Positions 23,376 to 34,889 of a stretch of DNA of 64,000 nucleotides are shown in pieces. The DNA comes from Pelodera strongyloides (Eukaryota; Nematoda; Chromadorea; Rhabditida; Rhabditidae): contig JAANDG010000460.1 in assembly GCA_036852015.1 (NCBI GenBank), positions 54,764 to 118,763 of the forward strand, in the 5' to 3' direction. A program made the position numbers and the translations under genes. The notes under the pieces were generated by a model. The model saw only the letters and a list, made by a program, of their open reading frames with translations. It was not told where the DNA came from and made no database searches. Numbering within the stretch: position 1 is the first letter of the stretch; every line of letters starts with the position of its first letter.

Positions 23376-26300
23376 TCAATCATCTTCCTCCTCGTCGAGG
23401 GCCTTTTGAATAGCCTCCTCCTGAAACAAAAAGTTGTGCTTAAAAAAAAGGTTGGCCAAAAACCCGTTGACCAAATTGTCACCATACAGCTCTACCAAAA
23501 AATCACAAGAGTCGTATAATTGAACACATTAGAGTGGTACGCCGCACTGCAACGGCCAAGCTCCACCAGCGGCTCGATAGTGCGGGTGTCATAAAATACT
23601 TCAAGAAAAAGAAAAAAAATCATTGCCAATTAAATGCAAAAAAAGAAAGATATAGAGACAAACCTGTTCACGGGAGGTTTCATCGTCGTCCCTAGCACGA
23701 CTGCGACGTCTCGGCAGCTTGACGTCGTCCTTGTCCTGCTTCTCCCCACTCTCGTCCTTCTTCTCACTAGTATCACGCTGAAAACCAAGTTTACAATATG
23801 ATTCTCAATGAACGAAGGCTTCTGAATGTAGAAAATTACCCCTAGAACGAACATAGGCACATACTCGCACAAAAGCTCACATTGCCCTGGGCATAAACCA
23901 ATGCGTAAAATGAGAGATCGACATAGCACCGAACTGGCCAGACCATTTCCGGAAAAAAAAATACAATTTAGAAACAGTAGTTTTCATACCGAAAGTAAAC
24001 TGCAAATTATGCTTCACTGGTCAACTTACTTCAGACGGCTGAGTGGTGTCGGCTTCCAACTCGTCCATCTCCACGTCGACTGCTCCATCAGCGGGTACTC
24101 GGAGCTACAAAGAATTGTTCAAAAACGTGCACTAATCGAAACAAAATCGGAGTAGCAATACTGACTCCCCTCCGAAGTAAATGGGTCGAAGTCGAAGCAA
24201 AGTCGCAATCTGCTACCCTACCATTCGAAAAAGAAAACTGGCCTACTGAGAAACCACGAAAATAAAAACGAACTATTTTGGCTAAAAACGTTTCACGCCC
24301 ATAACATATGTACATCTTTGAAATGGTCCACAGGCCTAGATTGTCTTGCAATACCAAAAGCTATCCGGAGATGGTCCGTACAAAAACAGTATGTTTCAAC
24401 AAATCACATATAAACGGTAGTAATTTCCGGAGATGGTCAGAACAACCCGGATACGGTCGATGCGTCATGTTACGCATTAGTTTCGGCCCAGAAACATTTA
24501 AAAGATAAAGAAATTACTAACCTGAGCCAAAATGGGTTGCGGGGCTGTGGGCACCGGGCCACAATCCATCTCTACCTGCTCGTTGCCACCGTCCTGGACG
24601 TCCACCGCGTCTTTGCTCTTCTTCTTCTCGGGCTCCTCCCCGTCTTCCATAGAGTCAGCTCCGGAGGCTAAATTTTGGCAATTTCTTATTTTAAAAAAAA
24701 TGTGTAATTTAATGATACGTAAGCCAAATCAATACAGACAATCAGTGCGGAAATACTCTTACATAAAACAAGCGCTCAGTCCTACTAAACTGAAAAGGAA
24801 CAAACAACCAAACTAGAAAACAATCATCGTTAAAAGAATTACTTCGCCTCTTCCGATCCGTCCTCCTCCTCTCAGCACCTGCAACTTGTCCACCTGCTTG
24901 AGTCCCTGTAAAGATCTTAGTGTGAATATAATTTGCATGAACGAAATAAGCAAGCGAAATAAGCAGCATCAACGTAAGCGTTATCCAAAAAACAAACAAA
25001 TCCAACAAATATCTTAACAATCGCCGCACAATTCAAGCTTACAATCGCGGGCCAGTGTAAAGACCGGTAAGATTGTATAAACACCTACCGCTATCCTGTC
25101 CTCCATTAAGATCGGCTGTTGGGTGAGCTGCAACTGCAACTGCAGGTGCAACTCCTGCTCCTTGTTGTTGTCGATCAGAAACGGCAACCTGGTCCTAAAC
25201 AAAGCAATTACGAACAGAAAAGATAAACCCCATAGGGAACCGAATGACGTCATCCATCCGCACTTCACATGAAATATTACAGTAACATACATCATAATGT
25301 ATTATTATAATATCATATTATTATGGAAAACTAACCAAAGCAGCATCGGCAATTGCATCTACCGATCTACTTCTCTTGGCCTGGTTGGAAGGTTGGTCGT
25401 TTCCAGTGGTAGCATCAACTAAAAAAGAAAAAGACAATTAAGCTAACAAAATAAAACTACTGCCTGCCCAAGCAAAACCAAATCCGGAAACTGGATGAGA
25501 ATGTAGACGTAGACGTTCACCGAATTTTGACAAAAAAAAAGTTTTGTTTTTGGCACACCAAGTTGTTCCATCAAACGCAATCCCCAGCTCAAAAAAAGGA
25601 CAAGAACCAATCATACGGATAGTGTTTAGCGTTTAAGGTAGTGTAGTGTTTAATGTAACGTACACCCATACAAAAGGTTAAATCATAGACACATACCTCC
25701 GTTCTGAGGGGTGTTTAGTGCCCCTCCCCCAAGCACACGAGGATACGGAGAGCACGATCTGCATCTTCTTTGGGTGGGCAGGTCAAGCACGAGTGGGTTC
25801 GGGACGAAAGGAGCAGCTGTTGCGGACGGGGCAAGCACAGTGGGAGCAGTAGTAGTCCTCGTGGTGAGAGCAGAGGTTGGTGTCGGGGCTGGTGCAGGGT
25901 GCGGGAGTGGTGCGGTCACGGACACAACAGGGGCAAGCTGGGACAGCAGGGGTGCGGAGGCGGCAACGGAAGTCAAGTTGGTGGCGAGAGAGATCACGGA
26001 CGCGGGAAGAGTGACTGGAGCGACGGTTGGAGAGTTGACGGTCGACAAAACTGGAGCCACGTTGGAGACGGTCAACTTCGGGACGGCGGATGTCTGGATC
26101 GTGGTTGCGGATGGTACAGGCGTATTGGCGGGAGCGTGGATAATAGGGCTGACAGTGGGCGGAAGTGGCGCGGCGGAGGTTGCGGGTGCGGCGGCGGCAG
26201 AAACAGGGTTGACGGGAACTGGTACACCCATCGCCATCCTAAAAAATACATTCATGCAGGGAAGTGCGTGCAAATACAATACATGCAAAGTGTCTCTAAT

Positions 26301-29081
26301 TCGGTGACAAGCTAAGAAGCATACAAATGTCGGTCACGTGCTATTGCAATTCGTGCTTGCAATTCAATACAATACAAGCATAAGAAAACGTGCAAATCAA
26401 TAAAAAAAAATAGATCATCGTTAGCCAGCCATAGACGCCAAACTTCGTACACGGTGTTTCAACTACAGAATATAGGAAGATGACATTCAGTATCACACAT
26501 AGCAAACAACCGCACACAGTATCGTGTATTAATCAATGGATCATATAACAATTATCGATTCTCGCCCATATTTACATATCCATATGCTAACACTGATCGA
26601 CATATAACAATAATGAGGAAGAAAATAAAAAAATAACTCACTGGAATGCGTTTGCGGCCAAACTCGCGTTGCTATTCATCGCGTCGTTGAGGTCGAACTT
26701 CAAACGAGCGATCTCATCCGTAAAGGCCACAATCTATAAAGGAACAATACATACAAACACTTGAAAATAATACACCGAGAGAACAGAGAAAAGCGAGAGT
26801 GAAAGTCAGTTTCCACAACGTTCAAGGTGGTGCTACTGCCGATTTTGGTGCCCCCAGCGGCAGTAGCACCCAAGGCTTTACTGTTTCAGAGCACCTAAAG
26901 GAGTGACGCGCAAATGGGGGAAAACATGCGACAGAAACAATGAGCGAACAAAACGAACCGAAGTATTCTTTCTTTTAATTACAGCACGCAAGTTGGCAAT
27001 GAGGGTGCTCCTCCGAGCAAGCTCTCCGTCCCTCTGAGCGATCTCAGCATCCTTGACGCCTATCTCAACATCCTTAGCTCGGAGCTGTGCTTCCTTTTGC
27101 GCGAGCTCATTTCTGTGCTGGCCCACGTTCCCTAAAATGGAAAAGTGAGTAAACAAGCCGGCACACAATACAGTACCCAAAGTAACTATTGGCTAGAAAG
27201 TGCACTTAGGTTTGAAATTAATGAAAATGTTCCTTTAGACAAGGAAATTGATTATTGATCACAGCATCTGGATCATTTTTTAATTAAGTGTCAGTGGTCA
27301 GTGTATGATACTAACGATGTATTACTAAAAAAACAAAACTGACCTCCAAAACCGGCGACAGTCATGCGACGGCCAGGACGAATCTATAATAAATAAATAA
27401 ATCTTCTACTCAAGAGTGTAATCAAGGGTGGCACAAAATAATGTTTCAGAGTTAGCACAAAACATCTGTAAATTCAAATAATTTCAGGCACAAAACACGC
27501 TTAACCCGCAAGGCATTCGAAATAAGGGTAGAATAAAAAAAATGCATTGCATTAAAAAGTGCATCATTCACCAAGAACATAAATTGCAGTACGCCTGCAC
27601 TATACTAATAATCATCACTTACACTAGAAAAACGTCCTCACGATATATAGGCATAAGTATCTAGGTATAAGCAAAGAATTTTTCTTTCATTTGCTTTGTA
27701 AACAACTATTCACCAAGAGGTCAAAAGGCCAAAAAGAAAACTTACCAATTCGGTCAGTTGGTCGGAAAAGGCGGTGAGCTTGTCCAACTTATTCCTCATC
27801 TGTCTAAGTGGCTTGGCCGCGTCGACTGCCTTCATCAAACTCTCCAGTCCCTTTTGGCTTCCAGACCTCGCAAACTAAATCAATATAAATCACCCTCCAG
27901 GTATAGAGGATTTATAAGACTTTATTCCCCGTGAAAAGTGCCCGTGGCCGTCCATGAGCACTCTCACTTTCTATAGAGGAAATAGGGGTAGTGTACACTC
28001 TGTTTCTATGTTTCAGGCATTCGTGATAAGTATTATACATGGAAAGTATTATCTCCTTTTGCACGCGAAAACATACTAATTTTTTGGAAAGTCCCCCCGC
28101 ACGGGGCACTTTCCTAAGGAAGTGCTTATAAGTCCTCTTCCTCTATTACAAAAAGAACGCACTCCAAGAAATAGTGCTAGAACGTGCATTACTGGAATAA
28201 ATAATTCAATGTTTATAGTAGCCTCAGTAACCCGCAGTGGAAACCCTCAGTAGGAACTCTCGTATAATTCCACCATAAATTTGCATACATTACAAACATC
28301 CAAAAGCTTACCACAGTCAACTGGAACAGCACACTTCTAAGATCAAAGGTGACTTGACCATCCACTATCTGCTCCATAAAAGACCTGAAGCCGCGAAGAC
28401 ACCGCTTCAAGCACTTGGCTCGTTTCACCTAAAACAACGAATGTTAATGTTACGATTGATAAGAACACCACAAGAACCACTTGCGGCTGAGAACAAACAG
28501 TTTCTGTAAGTTAGACAAAATTCTCATTGTGCTAGAGTCTCCAGCTGCTTGATAGAAAAAACAAATTGTCTCACCTTATCCGTCAATCTCAGATTCACAT
28601 CCCGCAGCTGCTTGATCAACTTTTCGGCACACCCAACCATTCCTAGTCCAAGAATAACAGGAGACTCGGCAATTGCTGCGCCGTATCGGCCCGACTAAAA
28701 TAGATATTTCTTATCATCTAAACAAGTAACTATAAACTTCACACCAAGGATTCGGTGCATTATGAGCATCGGACCATCGAATGGAACACGAAACGAACAC
28801 CAAAATGAGTATTATTCTTCTACAGTGCCATTCACACGCGGTCCAAAATTGATACAAATAAATACGAAAGATGTATGCGTGGTGGTGATCCAGCACGAGG
28901 ACTACCAAGAACCTTACCTTACATATAAGGTATCTAAGAACCTTACTACCCCTCCAAGGTATCTATGGTAAGGTAAGGTAAGGTAATAAACCAAAGTATA
29001 AAGTGGCAAACACCCAAATAATAAGGAACTTACACGATTCAGCACTTGCTCCAGTCTTTCCTGCGTTGTCATTGGAGCCAT
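23376..29081 (-). CDS. 15-exon gene: coiled-coil, Ala/Pro/Thr-rich, basic/acidic-tail protein (622 aa)
   Basis: Coding exons, 5' to 3': 29034-29081, 28575-28694, 28312-28428, 27746-27874, 27344-27383, 26983-27131, 26642-26733, 25697-26238, 25336-25418, 25089-25194, 24843-24905, 24522-24667, 24030-24104, 23664-23777, 23376-23420. Every border is GT-AG and phase is kept throughout, giving 1869 coding bases. The protein starts MAPMTTQERLEQVLNR. Residues 17-138 look helical (ESPVILGLGMVGCAEKLIKQ, LMKAVDAAKPLRQMRNK). Residues 153-231 form a charged coiled coil (ELAQKEAQLRAKDVEIG). Residues 233-412 are an Ala/Pro/Thr/Val-rich linker in one 542-bp exon. The tail alternates basic clusters (ERRRTDRKRR, KRSRS, PRRRSRAR) with acidic ones and ends LDEEEDD. 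The basic clusters suggest nuclear location, which is inference. I do not recognise the family. A TTTTATTCAG acceptor lies 29 bases upstream of the ATG. Confidence 0.85.
24283..24482. repeat. Dispersed repeat within an intron, copy 1
   Basis: CACATATAAAC...TTTCCGGAGATGGTCAG and ACAACCCGGATACGG resemble 36888-36950 (CATATAAATTAC...TTTCCAGAGATGGACAG, CCAACCCGGAGATC) in the same orientation. It lies in the intron between exons 24522-24667 and 24030-24104. CCGGAGATGGTC itself occurs twice here. Confidence 0.55.
28762..28870 (+). repeat. Dispersed repeat, copy 1 of a direct pair
   Basis: GGAACACGAAACGAAC-ACCAAAATGAGTATT through CTACAGTGCCATTCA and ACAAATAAATA matches 30835-30925 in order and orientation. 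Lies in the first intron of the 15-exon gene. Confidence 0.75.
28917..28986. repeat. (GGTAA)n microsatellite and AACCTTAC words
   Basis: Bases 28968-28986 are four tandem GGTAA/AAGGT units. Preceding AACCTTACCTTAC and AAGGTATCTA words are partly complementary and could fold back. Intronic. Confidence 0.8.
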
Positions 29082-29109
29082 TGTGTCTATCTGTAGATGG
29101 TCTCCAATT

Positions 29110-30363
29110 CTGAATAAAACAAGGAACCATTCAGTAAGTTAGTTCAGTTAACAAGACGTAGTCGTGCAGACATGTGGATATGGTACTTACTCAAATTCAT
29201 GGTAACAACAGGGGTACAGGTTGGTGCGTGAAAACACGCACCACGAACCACCTCCGGATTGGCCTTGACCACCTCCGGAAGCAGTTCGAAATTAATATTA
29301 TTGGCCGAAAAATTGTGTTTTATTAAAACGGCCTATCGCTAAGCTAAAAAAAAACACATCCACATACGCACTGAATTTAGACCCTGCATAACATACATAA
29401 ATCAAAATAAAATTATAATAGAAAGAAGGAGAAATAGTTGAGATAGATGGACGATCGTATTAATTGATTACTGTACTCGATGACTGATCAAACAATGAAT
29501 ATGAACTGTAAGAGAAAAGGACGTCATTAGAGATCGAAGGGGATCATTAGATAGTTACTTGAATCTCGCAGAACACAAAAATTGATGTGATTATAAAAGA
29601 CGAGCATTGGTAAATTCTAAACAATCAGTGGCTCTACATCAAGTTCAGTGGCCAACTGAGTTGTCGTTATGCTCTATTCTACGTTCTTCAGCGCCCCTAG
29701 CGCCGCCCGGATATCGCTACCCGCCCCTAGCACCGCCCGACACGCCCCTTTAGCCGCCCCTAGCGCCGCCCTGACCACGACCACAAGCATCGAAACCGGG
29801 AAAGAAGTATACTAGATCAATGCTGACACGATACTAGTAAATCTCTATTTGTATACTAAAAAAACGTGCAAAATTTTTCCCGGATTTTGTGAATTGCTTT
29901 GTTTTTCATAATGTTTTCCTTATGTTTGTTGTTGTTGTTGTGGCCAATTTGCTACTTTTATCGTTTCTCTCTTTACATGGCTTACATGACGCTCGGAACT
30001 CAAATATTGAGACCTGTTGCTCCCGACCGTTCATGCATATAATGCGTTTTCCGCAAGCAGTGACTAATTTAATATTTTGTTGTTAATTTATTGGTTATCT
30101 TTATACAATTCCTTCCAGTATTGACGTCTTCTTGATTCGGCAAGCAGGAAAGATGTCTGTAAACCAGTTTAATCGACCGATGGGTGAAGTTTCCGCTTCC
30201 AGATGATAACTAGACAAGGCAGGTTATTTTGCGTTATTTTTCAACTCAATACGTTTATTGTTTTGGGAGTTGAAAGTGCTTTTGATGTAGCGAGAGATTC
30301 AAGGCGTCGTGTTGGTTCATTGTTGAGTGTTGCTGTTATTTATAACTGTATATCGCCTACATT
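29110..30363. other. Spacer upstream of the 15-exon gene
   Basis: Probable 5' flanking and promoter region of the minus-strand 15-exon gene. Contains a C-rich patch at 29690-29772 with repeated GCCCCTAGCGCCGCCC words. The same word recurs with its inverted complement at 30705-30790. No exon is supported. Confidence 0.4.
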
Positions 30364-30451
30364 TTAGATGACTTCCCTGGCACGGCGGTGAACCTCTGAC
30401 ACAAAAGGGAGTGGAGCAAGAAGCGAAGCTAACTGTTCTGTGCTTACAGTC
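30364..30451 (-). CDS. Candidate terminal exon, orphan
   Basis: Acceptor ATCCGGTAG at 30452, then a frame reading TVSTEQLASLLAPLPFVSEV followed by HRRAREVI and TAA (30364-30366). The amino-acid pattern looks protein-like, but I could not link it to an upstream exon. It might be the 3' end of a gene that also includes the exon at 31922-32018. Confidence 0.3.
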
Positions 30452-30704
30452 CTACCGGATAATTGTGTGCAATATTTTTTACCGTGCTTTTTTTGCTTTT
30501 TGAATAAACTTTTTCTTTGCCAATTTCTCCTTATTTGTGGTGTATTTGTGGTATTTGTGTTGTAATTTGTTACCGTAATTGAGGTGGTACTGTAGTGGTA
30601 ACGCATTTGTGGCTAGAATATGCATGATAAATCATGGGTGCCTACCGTAGTTGCTACACTATTTGTAATATGGCCCCTCGCAACGCGTCCGCTCGCGTTG
30701 CTAC

Positions 30705-30790
30705 CCGCCCCTAGCGCCGCTTGGCTACCCGCCCCTGGCGTCTCCGTTCACTCGCTAGGGGCGGGTAGCCGGGCGTCGCCCGGGGCGGTA
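30705..30790. repeat. GC-rich inverted repeat with CCCGCCCCTAGCG words
   Basis: CTACCCGCCCCTAGCG occurs at about 30698, a variant CTACCCGCCCCTGGCG at 30724, and the inverse CGCTAGGGGCGGGTAG at 30752-30767, so the region can form a stable hairpin. The same words occur at 29690-29772. It sits between the 15-exon gene and the 34.9-39.5 kb gene and could be a promoter-proximal GC box cluster or a small foldback element. Confidence 0.6.
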
Positions 30791-30834
30791 GACTTTCAGA
30801 GTTATATGTCCAAAAGATCTAAGATTCGATGTAA

Positions 30835-30925
30835 GGAACGGAACAAGGAACGGGCACCAAAATGAGTATTACCCTGCTACAGTGCGATTCAGACGCCAAC
30901 CAAACTTGACACGAATAAATAAACG
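30835..30925 (+). repeat. Dispersed repeat, copy 2 of a direct pair
   Basis: GGAACAAGGAACGGGCACC-AAAATGAGTATT, CTACAGTGCGATTCA and GAATAAATAAA match 28775-28865 in order and orientation. It directly follows the GC-rich hairpin. Confidence 0.75.
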
Positions 30926-31440
30926 ATTGCAGTTCAATTTGAAAAGCTCAAACACTCAAGCTACATCGTCTTTCAACGAGAAGTTATCAACGGCAATTCA
31001 ATAGCACTCAACAACAATCAACATAGAAGAAAAGAATCAAGACTCACAATAAATATCTCTGTATGTGTTTGTAGTGTAGTGTAGATCGCTTGTTAGTCGT
31101 GGATAATAGACTATTTCGTGTCCAAGTTGTGAGTGAGACTGAAATAAAGAAGTGTAAGGGTAAGGCGAAAAGAACGCGCAGACAATCACAATCAATAAAT
31201 CGACTCCACACGGATCCGTACAATGTCTGGTAAGCTTCGGAGTAAGTCACATACTTGTAAATTCTAGGAACTCAAATATAATTCACACACCGATATTGAA
31301 AAGAAAGCAATACGACATATAATGAGCGCTGAGGAACATAATTTGAGAAAAGCGCAAAAACTGGGTTCAACAAGTGTATGTAATAACCTAACAAGTGATA
31401 CATAGTTTCACGGCTAGGGTACATCTTAAAAAGGAATGAT

Positions 31441-31624
31441 AGTAACAATATTAAGGAAGGTCATCCGCGAACCCTACAAATTCTACTCAAATTCGCCTCA
31501 CATACAAAAAAAACGTATGAACAAAAGTCTACTAACAGAGGATAACTATAATTCATTAAGTCTGTTAATATAAATCATAGGTTGAAAAGGAAGAGTAACA
31601 ATATTAAGGAAGGTCATCCGCGAA
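31441..31624 (+). repeat. Direct duplication of a 31-bp segment
   Basis: AGTAACAATATTAAGG through AAGGTCATCCGCGAA is present at 31441-31471 and again, identical, at 31594-31624. The flanking AAAAGGAA is also shared. Confidence 0.8.
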
Positions 31625-31921
31625 ACAATCCGCCAGATCGATAAACTGGCAAAAATTAGCATGCACGAATTTCGAATGCACCAGATATGCAAATTTGCGG
31701 GCAGGGCGCCGCCGGATGCGGCCTTATTACAGACGGAGCTAATAGTGGGGATACGTTTCACGCACTCAACTAATACAACCGCGATCACAGGAAACCATAG
31801 AAATCTTCAATAACAGGACCAAAAGCAATACAAAGGACACACAGTGATAATTCACAAACAATGAAAGTTACAAATACTAGTTATGTGAATGAAATGACTA
31901 GTTATGTAAAGGCTTGCTTAC

Positions 31922-32018
31922 CTTTCTTACCATGTAGGCTCCATGCTCTTCCCTCAGAAATCCAATAAAAAACTTCCACACGATACATGAAGAACATTCA
32001 AAAAGAATAGTGCAATAA
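31922..32018 (-). CDS. Candidate internal exon, orphan
   Basis: Acceptor ATATAACAG at 32019, donor GTAAGC at 31921. The open frame reads YCTILFECSSCIVWKFFIGF then LREEHGAYMVRK, 32 complete codons that need two bases from the previous exon. Composition and splice sites look real, but no phase-compatible neighbours were found with confidence. It would represent a separate minus-strand gene between the 15-exon gene and the 34.9-39.5 kb gene. Confidence 0.4.
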
Positions 32019-32281
32019 CTGTTATATTTCAAAGCGTATAAGTATCACATGCATGTGTCAGCATTTCATAAGCAAATCCGAACTGATAACAAACGCACAG
32101 AAAAAGGTTTATTCGCGACAGGAATATGGTATCATGGTATCATGGTGTTAGAAAGGAAAACAACATTTAGTAAGCTGGTCAATAACCACAACCATACAGT
32201 ACTCAAATAATATTACAGTAATGGTCAGTGACGTACAGTAGGTTATACAATTTACCATATTCCAGTAGTAGCGTTATTATA

Positions 32282-32345
32282 CAATTGCCCTTAGGGCCCA
32301 GGATATAGAACAGTAGGTTAAACAATTGCCCTTAGGGCCCAAGAT
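32282..32345 (+). repeat. Direct repeat of CAATTGCCCTTAGGGCCCA
   Basis: A 40-bp unit (CAATTGCCCTTAGGGCCC, AGGATATAGAA, CAGTAGGTTA) is repeated at 32282 and 32322. The core CCCTTAGGGCCC is partly self-complementary. Confidence 0.8.
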
Positions 32346-34291
32346 CTAGAAACTCATAACCTACTCCACCTCGAAGCTCCCACTCGTGGAACATAGTCAA
32401 CCCCTATTGACTAGAACAAATGACCTTCGTAGCAATCTCGCAGCGTATACAATCTCGTAACACCTACAGACTAGAACAAACTACATACAAATTTACGCTC
32501 AACTTACACTCAGTAATTTAGGTGAATAATGCTACAAGCTCTGCAATTAAGGAAATCTTACAAAGTAGGTGCATTAACTGCGAACAAAACTACTAGCTAC
32601 TATGAAAAAAGAACACGACAGCTCAAAACCATTAGATCATATAAAATCATAGATTACATACACCCAAACCCACAAAATTTCAATCGTCTCTTTGCTTTCT
32701 AAAGCCACTAATCATAACTCATGATCATGAATTGTACTGGAAACGAACCCATCCGACAAAAATCGAAGAAAATATTACGAAAGTAAACAAATAATAAAGA
32801 CACAAGAACCAGCATCTTCATACCCGATGGACACTTGACTTACTACCTCGTATAACACAGATTGAGTGACTCCCATCTAGTACACTTACGCTACAGTATC
32901 TCTGTATGTTTCTCAATGTATACTACTATGTATACGCTACAGTATCCCCAATTGCCAGAGGAAGAGCACAACTCTAACGCAAAACATCATCATGCCTATT
33001 CAATCTCATATCTTCTGGCAAATCGTATAAATAAGAACATTATACCACCAGTACAATGTATCATAACAAGCCAACTATTCCACACTTCGTCCATTGTCTA
33101 TAGGAGCAGGCAGCCTCATAAGTCCAACAAAGCAAAACATGCAGTTAGTTGTTAGGTTATATAAATCATGCACACGCAACCATCACCATACCCAACATCA
33201 TGCCAAGAAGCAAAATTTTATTATTTTAAGACAGTTAAATCCCGAACGGATCAAGCATCCACAACGAGTTGCTTCGATATCCACAAGAGTGAGACTTCGC
33301 CAGCAAAAAGCGGCATCAAATCCCAGCGAAACAGGCCAACTGAAAAAAGAACAATAGTTAGCAACCAGGTTCCCACTTCTAAAACATATACATTTCTTAC
33401 ATACATAAACCTACACATGCAAGAAAACTAGCATTTCTTTATGATGCAGAAAAAGAAAAGAAACCTATACATTCACAAAATCGCAATGAGTTTGGTTCCC
33501 AATGTACCTTTGCATCTTTTTAGTAAAAAACTTCTTTTAAAAAATATTGAGAAAGATACATGTAGATTGAAACATCACATCATCTATATGAACTAGGACG
33601 TTCCCACTGCGAGCTTCTACAGTACATGTCAATGTTCAAAAATCCAAACTATGTTTAGTCCTGTCGATGAAAATTCCAAGAAAATGAAAGGTACCCCAGC
33701 CCCAGCACCCAGCACGTCCAATTTGATTCACAATTCACAACAAGCTCATAATTGAATGAAACCATACCTTGTATCGTACAAAGGGTCATCACTCGCAGTC
33801 CGAGATTGTTTATTTACTTTAGGGTTGAACTCGATGGAAAGACTCTTTCCGTGGACTACTCCGTCTCCCAGGAAGCACTAACGGCGAAACTGCTCGAGAC
33901 TCCCTTCTCCCTAAATATGAAACAATTATGTCTACTAGTCGTCTTTAATTACTGCAGCGTTTCCTCACAAACAACTGGGTGTCGATTGAAAATGAATAAA
34001 CTGCATAAACCCACTGGTTAAACGCTTTATCATCACTTTATTTGAAGTATTTTATAGAAGTGAACAATGACAATCGTCTATAAGGACGCTAATCCATAGC
34101 TTAAATTAGGAAACTACAAAAGACTGTGAACTACTAGTCTGAGTTGAAATGCAGCAGTACTGTTGTAGAAGTCTACCCATCAGTTGCATGAAACATCGAC
34201 ATTGTAAGTAACGAAAAAACTTTCAAAATAAAAAATGTGAACCTAGCCTACCAGATCATAATCCTTCACATCATACATTCACATTAAATAA
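32346..34291. other. A-rich stretch, coding status unclear
   Basis: Downstream of the 34.9-39.5 kb gene. Near 33780-33915 both strands read in a protein-like way: plus VELDGKTLSVDYSVSQEALT, and minus (acceptor CATATTTAG) RESRAVSPLVLPGRRSSPRK ending at TAA. I could not link either to a gene. The rest shows no exon. Confidence 0.35.
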
Positions 34292-34361
34292 TCAGGAGTC
34301 GGGGTCGTTCGTCAGCTGCAAACCTTTGTATTGCACTCCGGCACTCCCTTGTAATCCACTA
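34292..34361 (-). CDS. Possible alternative last exon of the FSQSEGE gene
   Basis: Acceptor ATTTCTTGCAG precedes a frame reading SGLQGSAGVQYKGLQLTNDP then DS and TGA. It needs two bases from the upstream exon, exactly what exon 35631-35740 supplies, so it competes with the terminal exon 34890-34947. The residue pattern is as protein-like as that of the assigned last exon. Confidence 0.4.
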
Positions 34362-34889
34362 CTGCAAGAAATTTATCATTTTATAATAAAAATAGAAATG
34401 CCAAGTACAAATGACACCTTCAATCACGCCATTTGGCTAATTTTGACAATCTCGTACAGTGACTGTCAAACAACACTTTACAAAATACTCTAAATATTAC
34501 TGAATATAAGAACGTCGTACACTATAACTGTGAAAACCAACATTTAGAATAGTAAGAAAAGACTGCAAGATATACACAACGCTCGTTAATGCCAATCTAG
34601 AAAAAATACTTATTGTCAACAGACAACTGGAACAAGTAGCTTAAGGTACCATGTCGCAAGGACATCAGTATCACACGTCGAAAGCAAAAACAAAAACCCC
34701 GACCAAGGTGATCCTGTTTTTTTTTAACTACAGACAAGGAGACAAGGATGGGTCTTGATTTCTGACGGCGACTCAAGCAAAAATTGTTGTGCCAATTGTC
34801 AAATAAGGAAACGTACCTAATAAAATGGAGATTCCGCATCCGCATGAAACACAACATCCATTTGCAGTCCATTAAAATCCACCACAATC

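Noticed and set aside
25711..26315. Plus-strand open frames of 198 and 181 codons opposite the Ala/Pro/Thr-rich exon
   Set aside because: They are the mirror of a GC-rich coding exon on the minus strand, which is fixed by phase with its neighbours at both ends.
33752..34021. Plus-strand VELDGKTLSVDYSVSQEALT frame
   Set aside because: Protein-like, but the minus strand is equally so over the same bases and neither connects to other exons, so I left it uncalled.
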